Assembly (NCBI GenBank): GCA_964526945.1
Contig: CAZGNA010000064.1
Span: 1-13,742 of the forward strand
Direction: 5' to 3'
Length of the DNA: 13,742 nucleotides
DNA from: Fervidifonticultor sp964526945
GTDB lineage: Bacteria; Sysuimicrobiota; Sysuimicrobiia; Sysuimicrobiales; Humicultoraceae
A program made the position numbers and the translations under genes. Of the stretch, positions 1-6,006 are shown piece by piece (the stretch's first letter is position 1; the number at the start of each line of letters is the position of its first letter). The notes beneath the pieces are model-generated. The model was given only the letters and a program-made list of their open reading frames with translations. It was not told the DNA's origin and did no database searches.

Positions 1-1
1 C

Positions 2-1888
2 GCACCGGAGCGGCGCAAGCCGACGGCAGAGCCCCGGCCTGTGGCGCGCCCGGAGCCGCCACGGCCCTACCTGAGGCGTCCGCCGCGTCGGCGCCGCCCG
101 CTGCGGCCGGAAGAGACCCAGGTCGAGGCGCCGCCGGTGGCGGCTGCCGAGATCGAGCTGAGCGGCCCGGTCACGGTGGCAGAGCTGGCGGCCCGGCTGC
201 AGGTGCAGACGGGCGAGGTCGTGCGACGCCTGCTGGACCACGGCGTGCTGGCCGGCGTCAACCAGCAGGTGCCGCTCGAGCTCGCTCACAAGGTGGCCGA
301 GTCGTTCGGCACCACGGTACGGCGGCCCGCCGCGACCCCGGCCGAACCGTCCGCGCCCAGGATCCAGCGGCTGGCGGTCACGGCGGGGGAGACGGCGCCG
401 CCCCGCCCACCGGTCGTCACGGTGATGGGCCACGTGGACCACGGCAAGACGTCGCTGCTGGACGCCATTCGTCGCACCCGGGTCGCCGAGGCCGAGTTCG
501 GTGGCATCACCCAGCACATCGGCGCGTCCATCGTCGAGGCTGCGGACGGGCGGCGGATCGTCTTCATCGACACGCCGGGGCACGAGGCGTTCACGGCGCT
601 GCGCGCCCGGGGCGCGCAGGTGACCGACATCGTGGTGCTGGTGGTGGCGGCCGACGACGGGGTCATGCCCCAGACGGTCGAGGCGCTCAACCATGCCCGG
701 GCCGCGGGCGTGCCCATCATCGTCGCCATCAACAAGATCGATCTGCCCCAGGCCAACCCGGACCGGGTGAAGCAGCAGCTGGCCGAGCTGGGGCTCGTCC
801 CCGAAGACTGGGGCGGCGACGTGATCATGGTGCCGGTCTCGGGGCGCCAGCGCACCGGGATCGACCAGCTCTTGGAGATGATCCTGTTGGTCGCCGAGCT
901 CCAGGACCTGCGGGCCGAGGTCGACCGTCCGGCCCGGGGGACCGTGATCGAGGCCAGGCTGGACCGGGGCCGCGGCCCTGTGGCGACCGTCATCGTGCAA
1001 GAGGGGACGCTGCGGGTGGGCGACGCCGTCGTGGTCAACGAGATCGCCGGCCGCGTGCGGGCCATGGTGGACGCCCGGGGCCAGCGCGTGGACGCCGCGA
1101 CGCCGTCGGTTCCGGTGGAGGTCGTAGGGCTCGACGAGGTGCCGACGGCGGGCGACCTGCTGGAAGTGGTGCGGGACGAGCGGATGGCCAAGGCCATCGC
1201 CGAAGAGCAGCGGGAACGCCGGCGTGCCGCCGAGCAGGCTGCGCGTCCGACCGTGGCGGCCGAGGAGGGCGCCGGTGGTCCCAAGGAACTGCGGCTGATC
1301 GTCAAGGCCGACACCCATGGCTCGGTGGAAGCGCTGACCGCAGCGGTGGGCCGGCTCTCGACTCCGGAGGTGGCGCTGACGGTGCTCCACGCCGGCGTCG
1401 GCAACGTCACCGAGTCGGATGTCATGCTGGCTGCGGCGAGCAAGGCGGTGATCGTGGGGTTCAACGTCCGGCCCGAAGCGCAGGTGCGCCGCATGGCGGA
1501 GGAGGCCAGGGTCGACCTCCGGCTCCACCGGCTGATCTACGAAGTGCTCGACGATCTGGCGCAGCTGCAGCGCGGCCTGCTGGCACCCCGCGAGCAGGAG
1601 GTGACCCTGGGGCAGGCCGAGGTGCGCAAGGTGTTCGTGATCTCCCGCGTGGGGACCGTGGCCGGCTCCTACGTCACGACGGGCCGGTTGGTCCGCGGCG
1701 CGCAGGCGCGCCTGATCCGGGACGGTGCCGTGGTCTACCAGGGGCGGATCGCCTCGCTGCGACGCTTCAAGGAGGACGTGCGCGAGGTGACCGAAGGGTT
1801 CGAGTGCGGCGTCGGACTCGAGCGGTTCAACGACATCAAGGAAGGCGATCTCATCGAGGCCTTCGAGGTCCAGCAGGTCCCCGCGTAG
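2..1888 (+). CDS. infB: Translation initiation factor IF-2 (5'-partial)
   Basis: This GTPase delivers initiator fMet-tRNA to the 30S subunit and promotes 50S joining. The frame is open to the left edge in a Pro/Arg-rich stretch, typical of the IF-2 N-terminal linker, so the gene most likely begins outside the window. The first in-window start codon is GTG at 41. Numbering from that codon, an IF2-N helical domain lies at about 42-90. The G domain has G1 GHVDHGKT (130-137), switch I GGITQHIG (154-161), G3 DTPGH with the catalytic His at 181, and G4 NKID (231-234). G5 reads VPVSG where VPVSA is usual. Domain II is near 302-375, domain III (KADTHGSVEAL) near 419-520, and the C2 fMet-tRNA-binding domain fills the rest, ending in the family-typical IKEGDLIEAF. 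The identification is essentially certain; only the true start is unknown. Confidence 0.97.
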   Translation, partial: APERRKPTAEPRPVARPEPPRPYLRRPPRRRRPLRPEETQVEAPPVAAAEIELSGPVTVAELAARLQVQTGEVVRRLLDHGVLAGVNQQVPLELAHKVAESFGTTVRRPAATPAEPSAPRIQRLAVTAGETAPPRPPVVTVMGHVDHGKTSLLDAIRRTRVAEAEFGGITQHIGASIVEAADGRRIVFIDTPGHEAFTALRARGAQVTDIVVLVVAADDGVMPQTVEALNHARAAGVPIIVAINKIDLPQANPDRVKQQLAELGLVPEDWGGDVIMVPVSGRQRTGIDQLLEMILLVAELQDLRAEVDRPARGTVIEARLDRGRGPVATVIVQEGTLRVGDAVVVNEIAGRVRAMVDARGQRVDAATPSVPVEVVGLDEVPTAGDLLEVVRDERMAKAIAEEQRERRRAAEQAARPTVAAEEGAGGPKELRLIVKADTHGSVEALTAAVGRLSTPEVALTVLHAGVGNVTESDVMLAAASKAVIVGFNVRPEAQVRRMAEEARVDLRLHRLIYEVLDDLAQLQRGLLAPREQEVTLGQAEVRKVFVISRVGTVAGSYVTTGRLVRGAQARLIRDGAVVYQGRIASLRRFKEDVREVTEGFECGVGLERFNDIKEGDLIEAFEVQQVPA

Positions 1889-1968
1889 GGACGGCAGACC
1901 GGGCGACCTCGCCCCCCGGGGCGCCGCGGGCGCCGGGGTGGTGCGGTGTCCGGCCCGGGACGGCGGGC

Positions 1969-1975
1969 GAGGAGG
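1969..1975 (+). promoter_or_regulatory. Shine-Dalgarno-like GAGGAGG, badly spaced for ylxP
   Basis: GAGGAGG ends one base before the GTG at 1977, much closer than the usual 5-9 bases. The next in-frame GTG (1995) lies 19 bases away, which is too far. Family length favours 1977 as the start, so this site is either suboptimal or the start is elsewhere (for example GTG at 1938 or 1941). Confidence 0.4.
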
Positions 1976-1976
1976 C

Positions 1977-2264
1977 GTGGCGATCGTCGTTGGCGTGGCC
2001 CGTGCCGAGCTGAGCCTGCCCGGCGCCAGGGGCCTGAAGGACAAGCGCCGGCTCGTCAAGAGCCTGGTGGAGCGCGCCCAGCATCGGTTCCGGGTCTCGG
2101 CGGCCGAGGTGGACCACCACGACGCCTGGACGCGGGCCGTGGTGGCGTTCGCCTGCGTGAGCACCTCCTCCCGGCACGCCCACCAGATCCTGGCGGAGGT
2201 CCACCGGTTCGTGGAACACCAGGGCGAGGTGGTGCTGGTGGACTACCAGGTCGAGATCCGATAG
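1977..2264 (+). CDS. ylxP: YlxP-like DUF503 family protein
   Basis: This small protein of about 95 residues belongs to the DUF503/YlxP family, usually found between infB and rbfA in Gram-positive-type genomes. Its biochemical role is not firmly established; a link to ribosome assembly or translation is inferred from this neighbourhood. Family features are visible: an N-terminal strand VGVARAELSLPGA, then the hallmark LKDKRRLVKSLVERAQHRF, VSAAEVD, a WTRAVVAFACVS strand, and a C-terminal strand ending in DYQVEIR. The frame could start at GTG 1938, but family members begin only a few residues before VGV, so GTG 1977 is chosen. The best Shine-Dalgarno match is then only one base away, so the start is uncertain. 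It sits 88 bases after infB and 15 before rbfA, within the same operon. Confidence 0.88.
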   Translation: MAIVVGVARAELSLPGARGLKDKRRLVKSLVERAQHRFRVSAAEVDHHDAWTRAVVAFACVSTSSRHAHQILAEVHRFVEHQGEVVLVDYQVEIR

Positions 2265-2279
2265 GGGGCGCACCCACCC

Positions 2280-2666
2280 ATGGCCCATGCGCGTGCGACA
2301 CGGCTGGCCGAGGTCATTCGCAGCGAGGTCAGCGAGATCATCCGGACCCTCAACGATCCCCGGATCGGGTTCGTCTCGGTGACCGACGTGGAGGTGAGCC
2401 CGGATCTGCGGCATGCACGGATCTTCGTCAGCGTCCTGGGCGACGACGCCGCCAAGCGGCGCACCATGGAAGGCCTCGAGCACGCCACCGGGCACGTCCG
2501 GTCGCTGCTGGGGCCCCGGCTGGGCATCCGCCTGGTCCCGGAGATCGCCTTCCGGCTGGATCCATCCATCGAGCGGGGGGCGCGTATCAGCGCGTTGTTG
2601 CGGGAACTGGCGGAGGAGACGCCCCGTGACCCTCCGGGCGACGATCGCTCGGGTTCTCGCCAGTAG
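2280..2666 (+). CDS. rbfA: 30S ribosome-binding factor A
   Basis: RbfA is a KH-type cold-shock factor that binds the pre-30S subunit near helix 1 of 16S rRNA and helps its late maturation. The 128-residue protein matches the usual family length. It shows an N-terminal helix rich in Arg (RATRLAEVIRSEVSEII), the family signature DPRIGFVSVTDVEVSPD followed by the strand LRHARIFVSVLG, and a KH-like core ending near FRLDPSIERGARI. A polar disordered tail of about 20 residues follows. ATG 2280 is preceded by AGGGGG with 11 bases of spacing, 15 bases after the ylxP stop. The last 41 bases overlap the start of the next gene, whose ribosome-binding site lies inside rbfA, so the two are probably translationally coupled. 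Confidence 0.96.
   Translation: MAHARATRLAEVIRSEVSEIIRTLNDPRIGFVSVTDVEVSPDLRHARIFVSVLGDDAAKRRTMEGLEHATGHVRSLLGPRLGIRLVPEIAFRLDPSIERGARISALLRELAEETPRDPPGDDRSGSRQ
2612..2618 (+). promoter_or_regulatory. Ribosome-binding site fixing the nrnA start inside rbfA
   Basis: GGAGGAG ends seven bases before GTG 2626, which is ideal spacing. It picks this GTG over an in-frame ATG at 2413 deep inside rbfA that has no family homology behind it. Confidence 0.8.
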
Positions 2667-3606
2667 CCAGCGCACGCTGCTGGTCTGCCACGAGGGGCCC
2701 GACGGCGACTGCCTGGGGGCAGCCCTGGCGCTGGCACGCGCGCTGCACGCACCGGACCGCGAGGTGGTGGTGGCCTGCCCGGATCCCGTGCCTGCGGCCC
2801 TGCGCTTCCTGCCCGGTGCGGAGCGCGTCGCGACCACGGTGCCCGAGGACTGGCGCCCCGACGTCGCGGTGACCCTCGAGTGCGGCTCGCTCCAGCGCGC
2901 CGGCGGGCTGGCCGGGGCGGTGACCCGGGCGGCCACGATCGTCGCCATCGACCACCACGCCGACGTCGACAGGTACGCCCATCTGCTCGACTGGGATCCG
3001 TCGGCTGCGGCCGTGGGAGAGCAGGTGGCGGACCTCATCGCCTGCCTGGGGGTACCGCTGGACGCGGGCATGGCGCAGGCGCTCCTCACCGCCGTGGCCA
3101 CCGACACGGGCGTGTTCCGGTACGCGAACACCACGCCGCGCGTGCTGCGGCTGGCCGCGGACCTCATCGACCGGGGGGCCGACCTGGGACTGATCGTGCG
3201 GCGGGTCTACGAGGAGCAGCCGGTGGGCGCCGTCCGCCTCCTGGGCGCCGCGCTGGCGGCCTGCGAACTGCACTGTGGCGGGGCCGTGGCGACCACGGTG
3301 GTGACGGCAGCCATGCGTGCAGCGGCCGGCCTGGGAGCCGACGAGGCAACCGGCATTGCGGCTGCCCTGCGCACCATCGCCGGGGTCCGGCTGGCCGTCG
3401 TGCTGGAGGAGCGCGAGGGGAGGGTGCACGTGTCCTTCCGTGCGCGTGACGGCGTGCGCGCCGATCGCGTCGCTGCGCGGATGGGCGGGGGCGGGCATGC
3501 CGCAGCCGCCGGCGCGCAGCTCCCCCTCTCGCTGGAGGCGGCACGGCACCAGGTGCTCGCGGCGGTGGCGGCCGAACTCGCGGAGGCATGCACCGATGCG
3601 GGCTAG
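2626..3606 (+). CDS. nrnA: DHH/DHHA1 phosphoesterase, NrnA-type oligoribonuclease/pAp phosphatase
   Basis: This 326-residue DHH-family phosphoesterase is most like NrnA, which degrades 2-5-mer nanoRNAs and dephosphorylates 3'-phosphoadenosine 5'-phosphate in the cytoplasm. Motif I is HEGPDGDCLG (His22, Asp26, Asp28). Motif III is IDHH (Asp109, His110, His111). Motif IV is TDTGVFRYAN (Asp160). The DHHA1 substrate-binding domain carries MGGGGHAAAAG (286-296). The motif II position, usually a metal-binding Asp, reads TLECGS with Glu85. Length fits the family (about 310-330). Start GTG 2626 has a well-spaced GGAGGAG and matches the family N-terminus just before motif I. The gene overlaps rbfA by 41 bases and truB by 11, the standard rbfA-nrnA-truB arrangement. 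The exact substrate (nanoRNA, pAp or both) cannot be told from sequence alone. Confidence 0.93.
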   Translation: MTLRATIARVLASSQRTLLVCHEGPDGDCLGAALALARALHAPDREVVVACPDPVPAALRFLPGAERVATTVPEDWRPDVAVTLECGSLQRAGGLAGAVTRAATIVAIDHHADVDRYAHLLDWDPSAAAVGEQVADLIACLGVPLDAGMAQALLTAVATDTGVFRYANTTPRVLRLAADLIDRGADLGLIVRRVYEEQPVGAVRLLGAALAACELHCGGAVATTVVTAAMRAAAGLGADEATGIAAALRTIAGVRLAVVLEEREGRVHVSFRARDGVRADRVAARMGGGGHAAAAGAQLPLSLEAARHQVLAAVAAELAEACTDAG

Positions 3607-4534
3607 GCCGCCTGTAGAGCTCTACCACGGCGTCCTCAACGTCCTGAAGCCGCCGGGCATGACCTCCCACGACGTGGTGGATGCCCTCCGCCGGTTGACC
3701 GGCCAGCGGCGGATCGGCCACACCGGCACGCTCGACCCCGGCGCCTGCGGGGTCCTGGTCCTCTGTCTGGGGCGGGCCACGCGCATCGCCGACCTCCTCA
3801 CCGAGCGGGACAAGGGATACCGGGCCGAGTTCACGTTCGGGCTGGCGACGGACTCGGGCGACGCCTATGGGACCGTCGTCGCCGAGGCGGACGCTTCCCG
3901 CCTGGACCGGGACGCCGTCGAGGCCGCGCTCCGCGCGTTCGTCGGCGTGATCGCGCAGACGCCGCCGCTGGTCTCGGCCATCCACCGGGGCGGGCGCCGG
4001 CTGTACGAGCACGCCCGGCGCGGGGAGCACGTGGAGGTGGCGCCCCGACAGGTCGAGATCACCGAGTGCCGCCTGCTGACGTTCACCCCGGGACCCCGAG
4101 CCCGGGCCCTGGTCCAGATCGAGTGTTCCAAGGGGACGTACATCCGAGCGCTTGCGCGGGACCTGGGGCAGCACCTGGGCGTGCCTGCCCACGCGTCGTT
4201 CGTGCTGCGTACCCGATCGGGACGCTTCGCGATCGACGGGAGCCTGACGCTGGAGGAGATCGCGGAGGCCGCGGCCGCCGGCAGCCTGCACCCGCTGCTC
4301 GTCTCCGCCGACGAGGCGCTGGGCGACCTGCCCGCAGTGGATCTCACCCCCGCGCAGCGGCAGCAGGTGCTCCAGGGCCGGCCGCTGCTCCTCGTGCATG
4401 TGCCGGGGTGGACACGGCTGCCGCCCGGCCGTCCCATCCGCCTGCGCGACGCCCGGGGGCTGGTGGCCCTGGGCAGGATCGAGGCGGGTCGCCTGCGGCC
4501 GTTTCGGGTGATACGGGGGACGCCGGGCGCGTGA
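3596..4534 (+). CDS. truB: tRNA pseudouridine(55) synthase
   Basis: TruB converts U55 in the T-loop of elongator tRNAs to pseudouridine and also acts as a tRNA folding chaperone. The 312-residue protein has LNVLKPPGMTSHDVV at the N-terminus and the catalytic-Asp motif GHTGTLDPGA with nucleophile Asp47. DKGYRAEFTFGLATDSGDAYG contains the conserved base-stacking Tyr. CSKGTYIRALARDLG is the Lys/Arg-containing motif, and a C-terminal PUA-like domain covers about 240-312 (RLRDARGLVALG). The conserved PPxYSAxK motif reads PPLVSAIHR, so the Tyr and Lys are replaced. ATG 3596 follows GGAGG with nine bases of spacing and overlaps the nrnA stop by 11 bases. The frame extends further upstream inside nrnA, but without family similarity. 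Confidence 0.96.
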   Translation: MRARPPVELYHGVLNVLKPPGMTSHDVVDALRRLTGQRRIGHTGTLDPGACGVLVLCLGRATRIADLLTERDKGYRAEFTFGLATDSGDAYGTVVAEADASRLDRDAVEAALRAFVGVIAQTPPLVSAIHRGGRRLYEHARRGEHVEVAPRQVEITECRLLTFTPGPRARALVQIECSKGTYIRALARDLGQHLGVPAHASFVLRTRSGRFAIDGSLTLEEIAEAAAAGSLHPLLVSADEALGDLPAVDLTPAQRQQVLQGRPLLLVHVPGWTRLPPGRPIRLRDARGLVALGRIEAGRLRPFRVIRGTPGA

Positions 4535-5481
4535 AGGTCGTCTACGGTCTGGAAGCGTTCGAGCCTGGGGACCGACCGGTCGCCCTGGCCCTGGGGACCT
4601 TCGACGGCGTGCACCGTGGCCACCAGGCCGTGCTCGCGGCGCTGCGGGCCGCTGCCGCGGCGGACGGGGGCGTGGCCGTGGCCACCACGTTCGACCCGCA
4701 TCCCCTGGTGGTGCTGGCAGGCCCGCGGGAGCCGTTCCTGCTGACGACGCTCGAGGAACGCTTGCGGCTGTTCGCCCGCGCGGGCGTGGACGTCGCGTTG
4801 GTGGTCCGGTTCGACGAGGAGCTGCGCAGCCTGGACGCCGGCGCGTGGCTGGAGCGCTTGCGTCGCTACCTCGGACCGCGCCATCTCGTCACGTCCACGA
4901 CCCATACCTTCGGCCGCCATCGAGAGGGCACGGCGGAGTTCCTGCGGGCGTGGGGTGCGGCGCACGGGGTCGCGGTGACCATCGTGCCGCTGGTCGAGCA
5001 GGACGGCGTCCCGATCAGCAGTTCGGGGATACGGACGCTGCTGCGGGCAGGCGACGTGCGCGGCGCGGCCCGGTGGCTGGGCCGGTGGTACAGCGTGCGT
5101 GGGGTGGTCGTGGCGGGCGAGGGCCGCGGCCGGCGGCTCGGGGTCCCGACGGCGAACCTCGACGTGCCGCGGGAGAAGGTCGTCCCGGCCCGGGCGGTGT
5201 ACGCCGCCTACGCCACGGTCGGTGGGGAGACCGTGATGGCCGCAGTGAACGTCGGCGTGCGGCCGACGTTCGGCGGCGGTACGGAGGGTGTCGAGGCCCA
5301 CCTCATCGACGTGGAGCGCGACCTGTACGGCCATGACCTGGAGGTCGCCTTCGTCGAACGTCTCCGCGCAGAGATGCACTTCCCCGACGGGGAGGCGCTT
5401 CGTCGTCAGATCGACCTGGACGTTGAACGCGCCAGGGCAATTCTGACGAGCAGTCATGCGATCAATATTAATCTAGTTTAG
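4531..5481 (+). CDS. ribF: Bifunctional riboflavin kinase / FAD synthetase
   Basis: RibF phosphorylates riboflavin to FMN and adenylylates FMN to FAD. The N-terminal nucleotidyltransferase domain has GTFDGVHRGH (22-31), TTFDPHP and ISSSGIR. The C-terminal kinase domain begins near residue 186 and has GRGRRLGVPTAN (198-209), VNVGVRPTF and LYGHDLEV. At 316 residues the length is normal. The core motif usually reading G-x-D-F-x-F-G is TSTTHTFG here, a clear departure. Start GTG 4531 overlaps the truB TGA by four bases (GTGA) and is preceded by GGGGGA about ten bases upstream. The last 16 codons lie in an AT-rich segment and encode an Ile/Asn-rich tail ending HAININLV that is unlike the rest of the protein. 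That tail and the stop appear to come from the inverted-repeat segment described separately. Confidence 0.95.
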   Translation: MKVVYGLEAFEPGDRPVALALGTFDGVHRGHQAVLAALRAAAAADGGVAVATTFDPHPLVVLAGPREPFLLTTLEERLRLFARAGVDVALVVRFDEELRSLDAGAWLERLRRYLGPRHLVTSTTHTFGRHREGTAEFLRAWGAAHGVAVTIVPLVEQDGVPISSSGIRTLLRAGDVRGAARWLGRWYSVRGVVVAGEGRGRRLGVPTANLDVPREKVVPARAVYAAYATVGGETVMAAVNVGVRPTFGGGTEGVEAHLIDVERDLYGHDLEVAFVERLRAEMHFPDGEALRRQIDLDVERARAILTSSHAININLV

Positions 5482-5531
5482 GTCCTTCGAATAGTTGTTT
5501 TTACTGGATTTCTAGCAAACAAAATTGCCCT
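5434..5531. mobile_element. Candidate MITE-like AT-rich segment with inverted ends
   Basis: This 98-base segment is about 38% G+C by hand count, in surroundings near 70%. Its ends are perfect inverted copies, AGGGCAATT at 5434-5442 and AATTGCCCT at 5523-5531. Including the bordering C/G pair makes 10-bp arms (5433-5442 and 5523-5532). GCC flanks both sides (5431-5433 and 5532-5534), resembling a 3-bp target duplication; the longer GCCAGG also occurs at 5431-5436 and 5532-5537. It carries no gene of its own and no transposase. It contains the final ribF codons and stop. A non-mobile explanation is possible: AT-rich promoter-upstream DNA, or a long-range stem at the 3' end of the ribF message. 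I recognise no specific insertion-sequence family. Confidence 0.35.
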
Positions 5532-5537
5532 GCCAGG

Positions 5538-5567
5538 TTTACTACGGTCCCCTGGGGGTGCTACGAT
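5538..5567 (+). promoter_or_regulatory. Predicted sigma-A promoter for rpsO-pnp (extended -10)
   Basis: TTTACT (5538-5543) and TACGAT (5562-5567) are separated by 18 bases. TG at 5559-5560 makes an extended -10 (TGc-TACGAT). The same -10 hexamer occurs in the stronger uppP promoter. AT-rich DNA just upstream could act as an UP element. Transcription would start near 5574, leaving a leader of about 88 bases. Confidence 0.6.
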
Positions 5568-5585
5568 GGGCGATGGCCCCGGCTG

Positions 5586-5661
5586 GGGGTGTCGTGCCTC
5601 CAACGACCCCTCGGCTGCGGGCGGCATCATCAGCGCCGGAGAGCCGGCGTGGAGGAGGGCC
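5586..5661 (+). promoter_or_regulatory. rpsO 5' leader with two hairpins, candidate S15 autoregulatory site
   Basis: The leader between the predicted promoter and rpsO folds into two local hairpins. The first pairs GGGG (5586-5589) and TCGT (5592-5595) with ACGA (5603-5606) and CCCC (5607-5610), leaving a TG bulge and a seven-base loop. The second is a perfect six-pair stem, CGCCGG (5634-5639) with CCGGCG (5644-5649), closed by an AGAG loop. It ends one base before the Shine-Dalgarno GGAGGAGG at 5651. S15 represses its own mRNA in several bacteria through structurally unrelated leaders, so position and structure make that role plausible here. No known S15 leader class was recognised. Confidence 0.4.
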
Positions 5662-5928
5662 ATGCTGACAGGAGAGGCCAAAAAGAGGATCGTCGGCAAG
5701 TACGCGCGGCATGCGAACGACACCGGGTCGCCGGAAGTGCAGATCGCGCTGCTCACGGAACGCATCACGCAGCTGGCGGAGCACCTGAAGACGCATCCCA
5801 AGGACTTCCACTCCCGCCGCGGCCTGCTGAAGATGGTCGGGCAGCGACGACGACTGCTGGCGTACCTGGAGCGCACGGACCTGGAGGCCTATCGGCGGGT
5901 GGTGGAGGACCTGGGGCTCCGGCGCTAG
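5662..5928 (+). CDS. rpsO: 30S ribosomal protein S15
   Basis: This primary-binding protein of the 30S platform recognises the three-way junction of 16S rRNA helices 20-22. The 88-residue length is exactly typical, and the four-helix pattern is clear. Conserved stretches are DTGSPEVQIALLTERI, LKTHPKDFHSRRGLLKMVG (family HxxDxxSRRGLL) and RRRLLAYLERTD. ATG 5662 is preceded by GGAGG with six bases of spacing. The frame is open further upstream to an ATG at 5566, but that overlaps the -10 element and would add residues S15 does not have. The gene has its own predicted promoter and leader, and precedes pnp by 78 bases, as in most bacteria. Confidence 0.97.
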   Translation: MLTGEAKKRIVGKYARHANDTGSPEVQIALLTERITQLAEHLKTHPKDFHSRRGLLKMVGQRRRLLAYLERTDLEAYRRVVEDLGLRR

Positions 5929-5938
5929 AGGCCGTGCG

Positions 5939-5960
5939 GGCGCGGCGCCGCGCCGGCGCG
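5939..5960. repeat. Nested GC palindromes in the rpsO-pnp spacer
   Basis: A perfect 16-base palindrome (5939-5954, stem GGCGCG/CGCGCC with loop GCGC) overlaps a 12-base palindrome (5949-5960). The two are mutually exclusive hairpins in the mRNA between rpsO and pnp. In E. coli this spacer holds the rpsO terminator and the RNase III site through which PNPase controls its own mRNA. A comparable processing or attenuating role here is inference. No U-tract follows, so a classical terminator is not supported. Confidence 0.4.
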
Positions 5961-6006
5961 ATGGCTCGAGCACGACGATCGAGGACAAGGAAGGACTGAC
6001 AGGTCG

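Noticed and set aside
1901..1914. Hairpin GGGCG-ACCT-CGCCC after infB as a terminator
   Set aside because: Five-pair stem without a T-tract, inside a clearly co-oriented operon; such GC hairpins are expected by chance at this composition.
2413..2625. In-frame upstream extension of nrnA inside rbfA
   Set aside because: No DHH-family similarity precedes residue 1 of the GTG 2626 product, and the Shine-Dalgarno sits at 2612-2618.
5481..5500. tRNA-like TTCGAAT in the AT-rich segment, considered as an attachment site or tRNA remnant
   Set aside because: The flanks cannot form a T-arm or any cloverleaf; TTCGAA is just a short palindrome.
5486..5532. Possible intrinsic terminator after ribF because of the T-run at 5498-5502
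   Set aside because: No stable stem directly precedes the T-run, and the inverted repeat spans 100 bases, far larger than a terminator hairpin.
5566..5661. N-terminal extension of S15 from ATG 5566
   Set aside because: This ATG overlaps the predicted -10 element, S15 has no such extension, and ATG 5662 has an ideal Shine-Dalgarno.
5961..5999. 12-codon basic open frame MARARRSRTRKD just before pnp
   Set aside because: It lacks a ribosome-binding site and sits directly after a stable palindrome; likely chance, although a leader peptide cannot be fully excluded.
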